In this document: piece after piece, positions 7,601-16,857 of the stretch
Layout: the number at the start of each line of letters is the position of its first letter
Position numbering within the stretch: the first letter of the stretch is position 1
Origin: Curtobacterium sp. MCBA15_008
GTDB lineage: Bacteria; Actinomycetota; Actinomycetes; Actinomycetales; Microbacteriaceae
NCBI RefSeq assembly: GCF_001865065.1
Contig: NZ_MJGN01000011.1
Coordinates: 1 to 64,000 of the forward strand
Reading direction: 5' to 3'
DNA length: 64,000 nt
Made by a program: the position numbers and the translations under genes
Notes under the pieces: model-generated
What the model saw: only the letters and a program-made list of their open reading frames with translations
What the model was told of the DNA's origin: nothing
Databases searched by the model: none

Positions 7601-8965
7601 GTGACCGAAGCGGAGACCACCGAGGCCGGACCGACCGACGCGCGTCGGCTCCGCGCCTTCCACCAGGTCCTCGCGAACACGGCAGTGGCGAACGTCACGA
7701 CGAGCTTCCTCTGGTTCGGTCTGACGTTCTGGGCCTACCTCGAGACGCGGTCCGTGCTGGCGACCGGCATCATCGGCGGCACGTACATGCTGTTCGTCGC
7801 GTTCTTCGGCATCCTGTTCGGCTCGATCGTGGACCGGCACCGCAAGCACCGTGCGATGGTGCTCTCCGGCGTGATCACCCTCGTCGCGTTCTCCGTCGCC
7901 GCGGTCGTCTACCTGGCTGCCGGGCAGGACGACGTCGCCGACCTCGGTCGCCCCTGGTTCTGGGTGTTCGCAGCCGTGGTGCTCGCCGGCTCCGTGGTCG
8001 AGAACCTGCGCAACGTCGCCCTGTCGACCACGGTGACGCTCCTGGTGCCGGTCGAACGGCACGCGAACGCGAACGGCCTGGTCGGCACCGTGCAGGGCGT
8101 CGCGTTCATCGTCACGAGCGTGTTCTCCGGGCTCGCGATCGGTCTGCTCGGCATGGGCGGCACGCTGCTCATCGCCCTCGTGCTGACCGCGGCCGCCTTC
8201 GTGCACCTGCTGACGATCCGCATCCCCGAGGCCGAGCCCGCCCGCGAGCCCGGTCGGTTGCGGGTGTTCGACCTCGTCGGCAGTCTGCGCACCGTCCGGG
8301 CCGTCCCCGCCCTGTTCGCGTTGATCGTGTTCTCGTCGTTCAACAACCTCATCGGCGGCGTCTACATGGCGCTGATGGACCCGTACGGCCTGACGCTGTT
8401 CTCGGTCGAGGTGTGGGGCATCGTGTTCGGCGTCGCCTCGACGGGGTTCATCGTCGGAGGCCTGCTCATCGCGAGGTTCGGACTCGGGCGGAACCCGATC
8501 CGGACGATGCTGTTCCTCGTCATGGTGATGGGTGCCCTCGGCAGTCTGTTCACTGTCCGCGAGTGGTGGTGGCTCTACGCCGTCGGCATCTTCCTGTACC
8601 TCGTGCTCATCCCCGCGGTCGAGGCGGCGGAGCAGACCGTCATCCAGAAGGTCGTGCCGTTCGAACGCCAGGGCCGCGCGTTCGGCTTCGCGCAGGCGTT
8701 CGAGTCGGCGGCCGCACCGATCACCGCGTTCCTCATCGCCCCGCTCGCCGAGTTCTGGATCATCCCGACGCTCCGGTCCGACTCCGGGGCTGCGGCGTGG
8801 GAGCCCCTGCTCGGCACCGGCGAGGCGCGGGGCATCGCGGTGGTCTTCTTCTTCGCCGGGATCGTCATGATCGTCGCGGCGGCGCTGGCGTTCGCGACCC
8901 GCTCGTACCGCACGTTGTCGCGGGAGTACGGCACGGCGGTCCCGTCGGAGCCAGCCGCCGTCTGA
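7601..8965 (+). CDS. MFS transporter (DHA3-like)
   Basis: This 454-residue major facilitator protein has about 12 hydrophobic segments. The first is around residues 30-50, and GSIVDRHRKHRAMV is the conserved loop between helices 2 and 3. The arrangement resembles macrolide- and siderophore-exporting DHA3 members, so drug or metabolite efflux is likely but the substrate is unknown. It starts with GTG at 7601, 6 nt after TATCCT (7589-7594) and without a ribosome-binding site, so a leaderless mRNA is likely. It is not overlapping with its neighbours. Confidence 0.85.
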   Translation: MTEAETTEAGPTDARRLRAFHQVLANTAVANVTTSFLWFGLTFWAYLETRSVLATGIIGGTYMLFVAFFGILFGSIVDRHRKHRAMVLSGVITLVAFSVAAVVYLAAGQDDVADLGRPWFWVFAAVVLAGSVVENLRNVALSTTVTLLVPVERHANANGLVGTVQGVAFIVTSVFSGLAIGLLGMGGTLLIALVLTAAAFVHLLTIRIPEAEPAREPGRLRVFDLVGSLRTVRAVPALFALIVFSSFNNLIGGVYMALMDPYGLTLFSVEVWGIVFGVASTGFIVGGLLIARFGLGRNPIRTMLFLVMVMGALGSLFTVREWWWLYAVGIFLYLVLIPAVEAAEQTVIQKVVPFERQGRAFGFAQAFESAAAPITAFLIAPLAEFWIIPTLRSDSGAAAWEPLLGTGEARGIAVVFFFAGIVMIVAAALAFATRSYRTLSREYGTAVPSEPAAV

Positions 8966-9087
8966 GGCGCCGTGACCCCGCGAACCTGGTTGAATGGCGC
9001 GCCAGGTGTCCGCGGCGTGTGTCGGGGGAGGGCTCCGGCACCGCACACCGGTGCCTCGCCGCGGACCGCAACGAGGGGGAACCACCG

Positions 9088-9708
9088 ATGACGAACACAC
9101 CGCCGCCGTACCCGGGCCAGGGGCCCGACCAGCAGCCGGGCGGGCAGCAGCCGACCGGGCCGACGCCGGGACAACCGTACGACCAGGCCGCGCCCGGCCA
9201 GCAGCCGTACGCCCAGCCCGCGCCCGGTCAGCAGCCGTACGCCCAGTCGGCCCCCGCCGGCATGCCGTACGCCCCGCCGCCGAAGCAGTCGCGCGGCAAG
9301 CGCGTCCTCATCAGCATCCTCAGCATCGTCGTCGCCCTGGTCGTCGCGTTCTTCGTCCGCCAGGCGATCACCGCGGCGTTCGGCGGCTCGACGGAGGACA
9401 AGGTCTCGAAGGCCGTCGAGCAGATCCGCGACGAGAGCGACCTGCCGAAGCAGGTCGACTCCGTGACCACGTGGACGGGCATCGAGGCCGAGGGCACCGC
9501 GATCCACTACGACTACACGGTGTCGTCGAACGTCGACCCGGCGTCGATCACCACGGCTGCGGTCCGCGATGCCGTCGGCCCCACGCTGTGCTCGACGAAG
9601 GAGACCAAGCGGCTGCTCGACGACGGCGTGGACATGCGGTACACCTACGCGTTCAACGACTCGTCGAAGACGCTCGACGTCACGTTCACGAAGTCCGACT
9701 GCTCCTGA
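9088..9708 (+). CDS. Pro/Gly/Gln-rich single-pass membrane protein
   Basis: This 206-residue protein of unknown function has three parts. The N-terminal 60 residues are cytoplasmic and low-complexity, with repeated PGQQPYAQ units. A single membrane helix, VLISILSIVVALVVAFFV, follows at about residues 71-90. The outer domain has about 110 residues and two Cys (one is penultimate) that could form a disulphide. GAGGGGGA precedes the ATG at 9088. A small hairpin (GGCACCG at 9037-9043 with CGGTGCC at 9049-9055) lies in the leader. This architecture is common in actinobacterial envelope proteins. It is convergent with hemL. Confidence 0.8.
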   Translation: MTNTPPPYPGQGPDQQPGGQQPTGPTPGQPYDQAAPGQQPYAQPAPGQQPYAQSAPAGMPYAPPPKQSRGKRVLISILSIVVALVVAFFVRQAITAAFGGSTEDKVSKAVEQIRDESDLPKQVDSVTTWTGIEAEGTAIHYDYTVSSNVDPASITTAAVRDAVGPTLCSTKETKRLLDDGVDMRYTYAFNDSSKTLDVTFTKSDCS

Positions 9709-9716
9709 GCGGAACC

Positions 9717-9745
9717 GCCCCGGTCCGACGCATCCGGACCGGGGC
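9717..9745. terminator. Bidirectional terminator between the membrane-protein gene and hemL
   Basis: An 11-bp perfect stem (GCCCCGGTCCG with CGGACCGGGGC) with a 7-nt loop lies between two convergent genes. It lacks a T-run, as is usual for terminators in this window. Confidence 0.7.
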
Positions 9746-9796
9746 CGGCGCGGCGGACCGGGGCTGGCCGGGCCGACCGACCGGGTCCGACGCGGG

Positions 9797-11137
9797 CTAC
9801 TCCGTCGCGGCGGCAGCAGCCTTCGCCGCGGCCGGCAGCGCGTCGAGCACCCGCCCGACAGCACGCTCGTCGTGCGCTGCCGTGACGAACCACGCCTCGA
9901 AGACACTCGGCGGCAGGGTCACCCCGGCGTCGAGCATCGCGTGGAAGAACGGCGCGTACCGGAACGCCTGCTGCGCCCGGACGTCGTCGTAGTTCCGCGG
10001 CGCGGTGTCCGTGAACGCGAAGGAGAACAGGTTGCCGGCGTGCTGCACGGTGTGGGCGACGCCCTCGGCCGACAGCGCCTCGCTCGTCGCGGCGGCGATC
10101 GTCGCCGCGGTCCGGTCGAGGTGGGCGTACACGTCGGCGGTCGCGGCCCGGAGCGTCGCGATGCCCGCGGCGACCGCGAGCGGGTTCCCGGACAGCGTGC
10201 CGGCCTGGTACACGGGGCCGAGCGGGGCGAGGAAGTCCATCACCTCGCGCCGGCCGCCGAGCGCGGCGAGGGGCATGCCGCCGCCGATGACCTTGCCGAA
10301 CGTGACGAGGTCGGGCTTCCAGCCGGCGCCGTCGGGGACGACCTTGGACGCCTCGAGCCCCCACCAGCCGGCCGGTCCGACACGGAACCCGGTCAGGACC
10401 TCGTCGACGATGAGCAGTGCGCCGTGCGACTGCGTGATCTGCGCGAGGGTCCGGTTGAACCCGCGCTCCGGGGCGAGGACGCCCATGTTCGCCGCGGCGG
10501 CCTCGACGATGACGGCGGCGATGCGCTCGGAGTGCTCGTCGAACGCGCGGCGGACGGCGTCGAGGTCGTTGTACGGCAGCACGAGGGTCTGCGCGGCGGT
10601 CTCGGCCGTGATGCCGGCGCTGCCGGGGAGTGCCAGCGTGGCGACGCCCGAGCCGGCCTCGGCGAGCAGGGAGTCGGAGTGGCCGTGGTAGTGCCCGGCG
10701 AACTTCACGAGCAGGTCGCGCCCGGTGTAGCCGCGGGCGAGCCGGATCGCGGTCATGGTGGCCTCGGTGCCGGTGGACACCATGCGGATCTTCTCGATCG
10801 GCCCATCGCCGTCCACCGACACCCGCTGCTTCACGAGTTCGGCCAGCTCGGTCTCGCCCGGCGTCGACGCCCCGAACGAGAGTCCGCGCGCGGCGGCCTG
10901 CTGCACGGCCTCGACCGTGGCGGGGTGCGCGTGCCCGAGGATCGCAGGGCCCCAGGACGCGACCAGGTCGACGTAGCCGCGGCCCTCGGCGTCGGTGACG
11001 TAGGCGCCCTTCGCCGCGGTCAGGAAGCGCGGCGTGCCACCGACGGACCCGTAGGCCCGGACCGGCGAGTTGACGCCGCCGGGGATGCTCTTCTTCGCCC
11101 GGCCGAACAGCTGGTCGTTGGTGGTCGCGGTCGTCAT
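9797..11137 (-). CDS. hemL: Glutamate-1-semialdehyde 2,1-aminomutase
   Basis: HemL converts glutamate-1-semialdehyde to 5-aminolevulinate, the second step of the C5 haem pathway. The 446-residue PLP enzyme shows [12 protein letters not shown] near the N terminus, the cofactor region [11 protein letters not shown], and the PLP-binding Lys in [19 protein letters not shown]. The ATG at 11137 overlaps the hemB stop as ATGA, so it is the last gene of the haem operon. Upstream in-frame sequence (hemB) is not part of it. The product of hemA, divergently encoded about 8.6 kb away, supplies its substrate. Confidence 0.95.
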   Translation of the reverse strand: MTTATTNDQLFGRAKKSIPGGVNSPVRAYGSVGGTPRFLTAAKGAYVTDAEGRGYVDLVASWGPAILGHAHPATVEAVQQAAARGLSFGASTPGETELAELVKQRVSVDGDGPIEKIRMVSTGTEATMTAIRLARGYTGRDLLVKFAGHYHGHSDSLLAEAGSGVATLALPGSAGITAETAAQTLVLPYNDLDAVRRAFDEHSERIAAVIVEAAAANMGVLAPERGFNRTLAQITQSHGALLIVDEVLTGFRVGPAGWWGLEASKVVPDGAGWKPDLVTFGKVIGGGMPLAALGGRREVMDFLAPLGPVYQAGTLSGNPLAVAAGIATLRAATADVYAHLDRTAATIAAATSEALSAEGVAHTVQHAGNLFSFAFTDTAPRNYDDVRAQQAFRYAPFFHAMLDAGVTLPPSVFEAWFVTAAHDERAVGRVLDALPAAAKAAAAATE

Positions 11138-12189
11138 TCGGGGGCCTTCCCGGTCGAGGCGATGCCGGCGACGCCCGCCGTACTGCCGGAGGTGCGGAGT
11201 CCCGCTTCCTCGTTGAGCTTCCGGGCGATGTCGACGGCGAAGTAGGTCAGGATGGCGTCCGCGCCGGCGCGCTTGATGCCGACGAGCGACTCCATCGCGG
11301 CGGCGTCGCGGTCGATCCACCCGTTCTGCGCTGCTGCGGTGATCATCGCGTACTCGCCGGAGATCTGGTACGCCCAGACCGGCACGGGCGAGGTCGCCGC
11401 GGTCTCGGCGAGCACGTCGAGGTAGCTCATCGCGGGCTTCACCATCACGATGTCGGCGCCCTCGTCGACGTCGAGCGCGACCTCGCGGAGCCCCTGTCGA
11501 CCGTTCGCGGCGTCGATCTGGTACGTCCGGCGGTCGCCGACGAGCGACGACGACACGGCCTCGCGGAAGGGACCGTAGAACGCCGAGGCGTACTTCGCGG
11601 CGTAGGCGAGCAGCGCGGTCCCGCTGTGCCCGGCGCCGTCGAGCGCGTCACGTGCGGCCGCGATCTGGCCGTCCATCATCCCGCTCATGCAGACGAGCTC
11701 GGCGCCGGCCTCGGCCTGCGCGACCGCCATGTCGCGGTAGCGCAGCAGGGTGGCGTCGTTGTCGACGGAGCCGTCGGCGGCGAGGACACCGCAGTGCCCG
11801 TGGTCGGTGAACTCGTCGAGGCACAGGTCGGACTGCACGACGAGGGCATCCCCCACCTCCTGCCGAGCGACGCGGATCGCCACGTTGAGGATGCCTTCCG
11901 GGTCGGTGGCACCGGAGCCCTCGGCGTCCTTCGTGGTCGGGACGCCGAACAGGTTCACCCCGCCGACCCCGACCTCCGCAGCCGACACCAGCGCGCGGCG
12001 GAACGAGTCGAGCGAGTGCTGCTGCACACCCGGCATGCTCGAGATGTCCACGGCGTCGGTCGCGCCCTCGCGGATGAACATCGGCAGCACGAGCTCGGCC
12101 GGGTGCAGCCGGGTCTCGGCGACGAGTCGTCGCATCGCGGGGGTGGCACGGAGTCGACGGGGGCGGACCTGGGGGAAGCGGCCGGTCAC
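11134..12189 (-). CDS. hemB: Porphobilinogen synthase (delta-aminolevulinate dehydratase)
   Basis: HemB condenses two 5-aminolevulinate molecules into porphobilinogen. The 351-residue protein has both active-site Lys regions, [17 protein letters not shown] and [10 protein letters not shown]. The metal-site loop reads [12 protein letters not shown]: the middle Cys of the zinc-type CxCx7C is Asp, as in several actinobacterial enzymes, so metal use may differ from E. coli. The GTG start at 12189 overlaps the hemD stop (GTGA). AGGAAGG lies upstream. The stop overlaps the hemL start. Confidence 0.95.
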   Translation of the reverse strand: MTGRFPQVRPRRLRATPAMRRLVAETRLHPAELVLPMFIREGATDAVDISSMPGVQQHSLDSFRRALVSAAEVGVGGVNLFGVPTTKDAEGSGATDPEGILNVAIRVARQEVGDALVVQSDLCLDEFTDHGHCGVLAADGSVDNDATLLRYRDMAVAQAEAGAELVCMSGMMDGQIAAARDALDGAGHSGTALLAYAAKYASAFYGPFREAVSSSLVGDRRTYQIDAANGRQGLREVALDVDEGADIVMVKPAMSYLDVLAETAATSPVPVWAYQISGEYAMITAAAQNGWIDRDAAAMESLVGIKRAGADAILTYFAVDIARKLNEEAGLRTSGSTAGVAGIASTGKAPE

Positions 12190-13022
12190 GGGTGGCCTTC
12201 CTGTTCGGGGGCGGATGGTGCGAGGGTCTCGACGACGGCGTCGAGCAGGGCTTCGGCGGATCGCGCGCGGGCGACCACGTGGACGGGCAGTCCGGCGGCA
12301 CGGGCGTCGTCGGCGGTCCCGGGGCCGATGCAGGCCACGACGGTCCGGGGGTCGAGCGGGGCCATGCGGCGCGCCACCTGACGAGCGACGCTGCCGCTCG
12401 TCACGAGCACGGCGTCGGGCGGGGGGTCGAGGGTGATCGGCTCGTCGCCGGTCCCCACGGTACGGTACGCGACGACGTCGTCGACGTCGATCCCCCGGGC
12501 GACGAGGCCCCGCGCGAGCGTCGGTGCGGCGATGTCGGAACGCGGGAACAGGACGGTCCGGGTGGTGTCCGGCAGCGCCGAGGCGAGCGCCGCCGCGGAC
12601 GCGTCGTCGGGCACGAGTTCGACGACCCAGCCCGCAGCACGCGCGGCCCGGGCGGTCGGCTCACCGACCGCCGCCACCCGCAGGTCGGCCGGGAGGCGCG
12701 CCACGCGTTCCGCCAGGACCCGTACGGCCGTCGCACTGGTCACCACCAACCACCCGTACCCGGCCACCCCGGTACCGTCACCGGTGTCGGGTGGCGAGTC
12801 GTGCCTCCCGGCACCGCCCTGGGCGACCAGCCGACGGACCGCAGCGTCGAGGGCCGACGCGTCCGTCGGTGCCGCGTCCGCGATGAGCGGGACGACGACG
12901 GGGGCGAGGCCACGGTCTCGCGCGGCCGACGCGACCCGTTCGCCCCACGCGCCACCACGCGGGACGAGGACGACCGGAGCCGGTCGTTCGTCCGCGCTGG
13001 TGGCGACGGCGTCCGTGGCGAC
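12186..13022 (-). CDS. hemD: Uroporphyrinogen-III synthase, start codon not identifiable
   Basis: HemD closes hydroxymethylbilane into uroporphyrinogen III. The C-terminal part is clear (VVTSATAV near 12750, [31 protein letters not shown]). The N-terminal part is also intact: after the hemC TAG (13025-13023) the same frame continues without a stop and encodes [20 protein letters not shown], the family's conserved opening. There is no ATG, GTG or TTG before the GTG at 12767, which would remove the first 85 residues, about half of domain one. The frame is shared with hemC, so an overlapping start is impossible. Candidates are initiation at the GTC beside the stop, TAG read-through giving a HemC-HemD fusion, or a mutated start. 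The listed right end is the first codon after the TAG. Confidence 0.8.
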   Translation of the reverse strand, partial: VATDAVATSADERPAPVVLVPRGGAWGERVASAARDRGLAPVVVPLIADAAPTDASALDAAVRRLVAQGGAGRHDSPPDTGDGTGVAGYGWLVVTSATAVRVLAERVARLPADLRVAAVGEPTARAARAAGWVVELVPDDASAAALASALPDTTRTVLFPRSDIAAPTLARGLVARGIDVDDVVAYRTVGTGDEPITLDPPPDAVLVTSGSVARQVARRMAPLDPRTVVACIGPGTADDARAAGLPVHVVARARSAEALLDAVVETLAPSAPEQEGHP

Positions 13023-14051
13023 CTACTCCCCCGCGGGCGTCGCGAGGCCCGGACCGGCGGTGTGGGGTCCGTCCGTGGTGTCCTCGGCGACGGACGTCGC
13101 GAGGTCGGCGAGGTCCGCGGCGCCGTTCTCGAGGAGCTCCGCGGCGACACGGCCGCCGACCTCGAGGGCTTCGTCGAGCCGGTCCTGCGCCGATCCGTCG
13201 AGCACGGCGGCGTGCGACGCCGTGCGGTACTCCGAGCCGTCGGGCCGGTAGACCGTGGCGGAGACGAGCAGCATCTCGGCGTCGACGATGGCGGTCGCGC
13301 CGATCGGTGCCGAGCAGCCGGCCTCGAGCTTGGCGAGCACCTCGCGCTCGGCGGTCACGGTCAGCCGGGTCGGCGCGTGCTCGATCTTCTTCAGGGCCGC
13401 GAGCAGGTTCCGGTCCGTCTCGTCCGCTCGGGTCTCGACCGCCAGCGCGCCCTGACCGGGGGCACTCGGCCAGAAGCCGAGGTCGAGCAGCTCGGTCGCG
13501 GCGTCGAGTCGCTCGATCCGCCCGAGACCGGCGGCGGCGAGCACGACGGCATCGAGGTCGTCGTCCACCCGACCGAGGCGGGTGTCGATGTTGCCCCGGA
13601 TGTCCACGACCTCGAGGTCGGGGCGCTTCGCCTTGAGCTGGGCGACGCGGCGAGGCGATCCGGTGCCGACCTTCGCCCCCTCGGGGAGGGTCTCGATCGT
13701 GGCGGCGTTGCGGGCGACCAGGACGTCGCGGGCGTCGGCGCGTTTCGGCACCGCGGCGATCGTGAGCCCCGGGTACGGCGCGGTCGGCAGGTCCTTCAGC
13801 GAGTGCACGAGGACGTCGACCTCGCCGGCGACCAGGGCTTCGCGCAGCGCGCTGGCGAACACCCCCGTGCCGCCGAGGCTCGCCAGCGACGCGCGGTTCG
13901 TGTCGCCCTCGCTCGTCACGGTGACGAGTTCGACCGGTCGACCGGCCGCCTTCGCCAGGCGGTCCGCGACGTCCTGCGACTGCGCCACTGCGAGCCGACT
14001 GGCACGGGTGCCGAGCCGGATCGGAGCGGGCGTCGCTCCGGTGTCGGTCAC
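13023..14051 (-). CDS. hemC: Hydroxymethylbilane synthase (porphobilinogen deaminase)
   Basis: HemC polymerises four porphobilinogens into hydroxymethylbilane. The 342-residue protein opens IRLGTRASRLAVAQS, contains the substrate motif GTGSPRRVAQL, and binds its dipyrromethane cofactor through the Cys in LEAGCSAPIGA. The GTG at 14051 is preferred over an upstream in-frame start because it overlaps the hemH stop (GTGA) and gives the family length. Its TAG stop at 13023-13025 is directly followed, in the same frame, by hemD coding sequence. HemCD fusions are known in Leptospira, which makes this junction notable. Confidence 0.93.
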   Translation of the reverse strand: MTDTGATPAPIRLGTRASRLAVAQSQDVADRLAKAAGRPVELVTVTSEGDTNRASLASLGGTGVFASALREALVAGEVDVLVHSLKDLPTAPYPGLTIAAVPKRADARDVLVARNAATIETLPEGAKVGTGSPRRVAQLKAKRPDLEVVDIRGNIDTRLGRVDDDLDAVVLAAAGLGRIERLDAATELLDLGFWPSAPGQGALAVETRADETDRNLLAALKKIEHAPTRLTVTAEREVLAKLEAGCSAPIGATAIVDAEMLLVSATVYRPDGSEYRTASHAAVLDGSAQDRLDEALEVGGRVAAELLENGAADLADLATSVAEDTTDGPHTAGPGLATPAGE

Positions 14052-15280
14052 GGTGCCAGTCCGGCCGCGGCCGGCTTGAACCCCGCGCGCACGTTCTCGC
14101 AGCACCCCGGACGGCAGACGTCGTACCAGGGGCCGATGTCGGTCAGCGCCGGGCGCTCCGCGGTCGGCGTGCCGTTGACGCGCTCGAGCACGAGGTCCAC
14201 CAGGCCGGACACGTACGCGGGGTCGACGCCCGGCGTCTGCGTGCGGAGCGACCAGAAGCCGAGCTCACCGGCGGTCTCCGTCGCTTCTTCGTCGAGGTCC
14301 CACATGACCTCCATGTGGTCGCTGACGAAGCCGAGCGGGACGATGAGCACCGCGCGGGTCGGGCCGCCCGCGAGCTCCTCGTTCATGTAGTCGTTGATGT
14401 CGGGCTCGAGCCACGGCTGCGAGGGCGGCCCCGACCGCGACTGGTAGACGAGCTTCCACGGGGGCGTCGACGTGCCACGGAGGGACTCGTGCTCCGGCTG
14501 CTCGAGCAGCTCGGCCCACGCCTGGTCGAGGACGACCTGGGCGACGGCGAGGTGCTGCGCCTCGTACGCGCCGTGCTCGTCGAAGCCGCGGTAGTCCGGC
14601 CCGGACTTGGCGGCGTCCGTTGACGGGATCGAGTGCGTCGAGAAGAGGATGTGCAGCTCGGTCGAGACGTCGAGGCCGTCGTTCTCGGCGATCGCGCGGG
14701 CGATGCCGTCGCGGACGCCGTCGACGAACGGGCGGACGAACCCGGGGTGGTCGAAGAACTGCCGGACCTTGTCGATCTGGATGGTGTCGACCAGGCCGGT
14801 CTCGGTCAGCACGCGGGCGTAGTCCTCGCGGTACTGCCGGCAGCTGGAGAACGAGGAGTACGCGCTCGTGGCGATCGCGATGAGCTTGTTGTAGCCCTTG
14901 TCGGCCGCCTCGGTGAAGGCCTCTTCGAGGTAGGGCGCCCAGTTCCGGTTTCCCCAGAGCACCGGCAGGTCGATGCCGCGCGATGCGAGTTCGCCCTCGA
15001 GCGCCGCCTTGAGCGCACGGTTCTGCGCGTTGATCGGGCTGACGCCGCCGAAGTGGCGGTAGTGGTGCGCGACCTCTTCGAGGCGCTCGTCCGGGATGCC
15101 ACGGCCGCGGGTGACGTTCCGGAGGAAGGGGATGACGTCGTCCTGGCCCTCGGGTCCGCCGAAGCCGGCGAGCAGGATCGCGTCGTACGCGGTCGGGACC
15201 TCGACGTGCTCCGGACCGGACGCGGCAGCGGGCGTGGCCGCGAGGACCTGGCCGTTCGTGATCATGCTGGTGTCGGTCAT
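14048..15280 (-). CDS. hemH: Coproporphyrin III ferrochelatase
   Basis: In actinobacteria this enzyme (CpfC) inserts iron into coproporphyrin III, yielding coproheme for HemQ. The 410-residue protein has ILLAGFGGPEG, ATSAYSSFSSCRQYRED and the family motif FSTHSIP. A C-terminal cluster DVCRPGCCENVRAG, together with the Cys of SSCRQYR, matches the ligand set of the [2Fe-2S] cluster in mycobacterial ferrochelatases. An extra Ala-rich stretch of about 25 residues precedes the core. ATG at 15280 overlaps the hemQ stop (ATGA). The stop overlaps hemC. Confidence 0.95.
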   Translation of the reverse strand: MTDTSMITNGQVLAATPAAASGPEHVEVPTAYDAILLAGFGGPEGQDDVIPFLRNVTRGRGIPDERLEEVAHHYRHFGGVSPINAQNRALKAALEGELASRGIDLPVLWGNRNWAPYLEEAFTEAADKGYNKLIAIATSAYSSFSSCRQYREDYARVLTETGLVDTIQIDKVRQFFDHPGFVRPFVDGVRDGIARAIAENDGLDVSTELHILFSTHSIPSTDAAKSGPDYRGFDEHGAYEAQHLAVAQVVLDQAWAELLEQPEHESLRGTSTPPWKLVYQSRSGPPSQPWLEPDINDYMNEELAGGPTRAVLIVPLGFVSDHMEVMWDLDEEATETAGELGFWSLRTQTPGVDPAYVSGLVDLVLERVNGTPTAERPALTDIGPWYDVCRPGCCENVRAGFKPAAAGLAP

Positions 15281-16020
15281 GACAGCACCTCCGGGAGTTC
15301 GGCGGTCGTCACCCGACGACCGGTGAAGAACGGCACTTCTTCGCGCACGTGCATGCGCGCCTCGGTGTAGCGCAGGTCGCGCATCAGGTCGACGAGGTCC
15401 ACCAGGTCCGGGCTCTCGAGCGGCAGGATCCACTCGTAGTCGCTCAGGGCGAAGGTGGCGATCGTGTTGGTCAGGACGCGGCGGTACTTCGCGCCGGCGA
15501 TGCCGTGGTCGCGGAGCATCGCCGAGCGCTCTTCCTCGGGCAGCAGGTACCACTCGTAGGACCGGACGAACGGGTAGACCGTGATCCAGGCCTCGGGGTC
15601 CTTGCCGCGCAGGAAGGCGGGGGTGTGCCGCTTGTTGAACTCGGCCTCGCGGTGCATCGCCATCGCGTGCCACACGGGTTCGGCGTCCTGGAAGAGGCCG
15701 GTCCGGCGGATCTCGCGGAGCACTGCCTGGATCGCCTGCGCGTCGTCCCCGTGCAGCCAGACCATGACGTCGGCGTCGGCCCGGAAGCCGGAGACGTCGT
15801 AGAAGCCGCGGATCGTGACACCGCGCTCGGCGGCGGCAGCGAGGACCGCGTCCAGCTCGGCCACGGCGTCGTCACCGACGCGGTGGATCGGCCCGAGCGG
15901 CCGGCGGAACACCGCCCAGAGGGCGTACGCGGTCAGCAGGTTCGGGTCGATGCCCGAGGACGGGTCCGTCTCGTGGACGGGCGACGACGACGCGGGTGTG
16001 GACGACGCGGTGGAGCTCAT
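15277..16020 (-). CDS. hemQ: Coproheme decarboxylase (HemQ/ChdC)
   Basis: ChdC decarboxylates coproheme to haem b, the last step of the coproporphyrin-dependent route. The 247-residue protein belongs to the chlorite dismutase-like fold, with the conserved YPFVRSYEWYLL segment carrying the catalytic Tyr region, and FALSDYEWILPLE near the C terminus. The first 25 residues are Ser/Thr-rich and probably disordered. Two starts are possible, ATG 16020 and ATG 16029. TAGGAC (minus strand of 16031-16036) could be a -10, so the gene may have its own promoter after the envelope cassette. The stop overlaps hemH. Confidence 0.93.
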   Translation of the reverse strand: MSSTASSTPASSSPVHETDPSSGIDPNLLTAYALWAVFRRPLGPIHRVGDDAVAELDAVLAAAAERGVTIRGFYDVSGFRADADVMVWLHGDDAQAIQAVLREIRRTGLFQDAEPVWHAMAMHREAEFNKRHTPAFLRGKDPEAWITVYPFVRSYEWYLLPEEERSAMLRDHGIAGAKYRRVLTNTIATFALSDYEWILPLESPDLVDLVDLMRDLRYTEARMHVREEVPFFTGRRVTTAELPEVLS

Positions 16021-16115
16021 GGAATCCATTGTCCTATCGGTTGCCAGGGGAAAGGCTTCGACCCCCTCAGCCGAGGGAGCGCGCACTCCTCACCGGCGAC
16101 CACCGATCGGGCGGT

Positions 16116-16346
16116 CTACCGCCGTCGGAGCACCGTCACGACGATACCCCCGACCACCGCCACACCCGCTGCGAGCCCGGCCAGGTACGGCACCGGCTTC
16201 TCGTCGATCCCACGCTTGACCTTCGACGCCGCGATGCCGATCTGCTTCGGCACGTTGAGCTTATCCTCGATCGCGTCGAGGGTGTCGAACAGCTGGGCTC
16301 GGGTCGCCGCGACGCGGTCGGCCAGGTCGTCGTGCTGATCGGTCAC
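16116..16346 (-). CDS. DUF3618-type small membrane protein
   Basis: This 76-residue protein has an N-terminal amphipathic segment (LADRVAATRAQLFDTLDAIEDKL) typical of DUF3618 and one C-terminal membrane helix ending in Arg-Arg-Arg. The start is GTG at 16346 with GGAGGAA 5 nt upstream. It is the last gene of a three-gene envelope cassette (YtxH-like, Holin-X-like, DUF3618) that recurs together in actinobacteria. No biochemical function is known. It may tie the other two to the membrane. Confidence 0.8.
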   Translation of the reverse strand: MTDQHDDLADRVAATRAQLFDTLDAIEDKLNVPKQIGIAASKVKRGIDEKPVPYLAGLAAGVAVVGGIVVTVLRRR

Positions 16347-16398
16347 GTGGTTCCTCCGGAGGTGGTGGGGTTCGGGCGCCGCGGGGAGCGGCCGACGG

Positions 16399-16857
16399 CT
16401 AGAAACGGCCGCCGACGTCCGGCTTGCGCGAACCGTACTGCGTCGGTGGGGTCGGCTTCTTGCCGAGGCCCTTCACCGCGTTGACGTCGCTCTTGACGCT
16501 GTCGATCGTGCGCTTCGGCGTGAGCGGGAGCCCCTTCTTCAGGCGCTTCCAGCCGAGCAACCCGAGGATGCCGGCGACGATGAGCATCAGCACGGCGATG
16601 AGGATCGCGGCGAGCCACGCGGGCATCACGGTCGCGAGGCCCATCACGGCGGCGGTGAGCAGGACGCCGATGGCGTACAGGACGATGACGAGCGCGCCCA
16701 CGAGCAGACCCGCGGCGAGGCCGAAGATCTTCGCCTTCGTCAGCATCTCGGCCTTGAGCAGGTTCAGTTCCCCCGTGACCAGCTCCTTGACGAGCTTGGG
16801 GACGTCACCGACCAGGCCGAACAGCGAACGCGGCTTGCGGTCGCGGGTGTCCGTCAT
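16399..16857 (-). CDS. Actinobacterial Holin-X (phage holin superfamily III) family protein
   Basis: This 152-residue protein has a cytoplasmic N terminus with the family signature LVKELVTGELNLLKAEM. Two or three hydrophobic helices follow between residues 40 and 105, then a basic, Pro-rich tail. The name derives from distant holin similarity; chromosomal members are not linked to phage and their role is unknown. ATG at 16857 overlaps the stop of the preceding YtxH-like gene (ATGA), and the DUF3618 gene follows. Nothing else phage-like is present here. Confidence 0.8.
   Translation of the reverse strand: MTDTRDRKPRSLFGLVGDVPKLVKELVTGELNLLKAEMLTKAKIFGLAAGLLVGALVIVLYAIGVLLTAAVMGLATVMPAWLAAILIAVLMLIVAGILGLLGWKRLKKGLPLTPKRTIDSVKSDVNAVKGLGKKPTPPTQYGSRKPDVGGRF

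Noticed and set aside
6533-9100. Long minus-strand frame opposite the ABC and MFS genes
   Set aside because: Composition is typical of a shadow frame, and both opposing genes have clear family motifs.
16399-16857. Prophage remnant suggested by the Holin-X name
   Set aside because: No other phage gene is present, and chromosomal Holin-X/YtxH/DUF3618 trios are common in actinobacteria.
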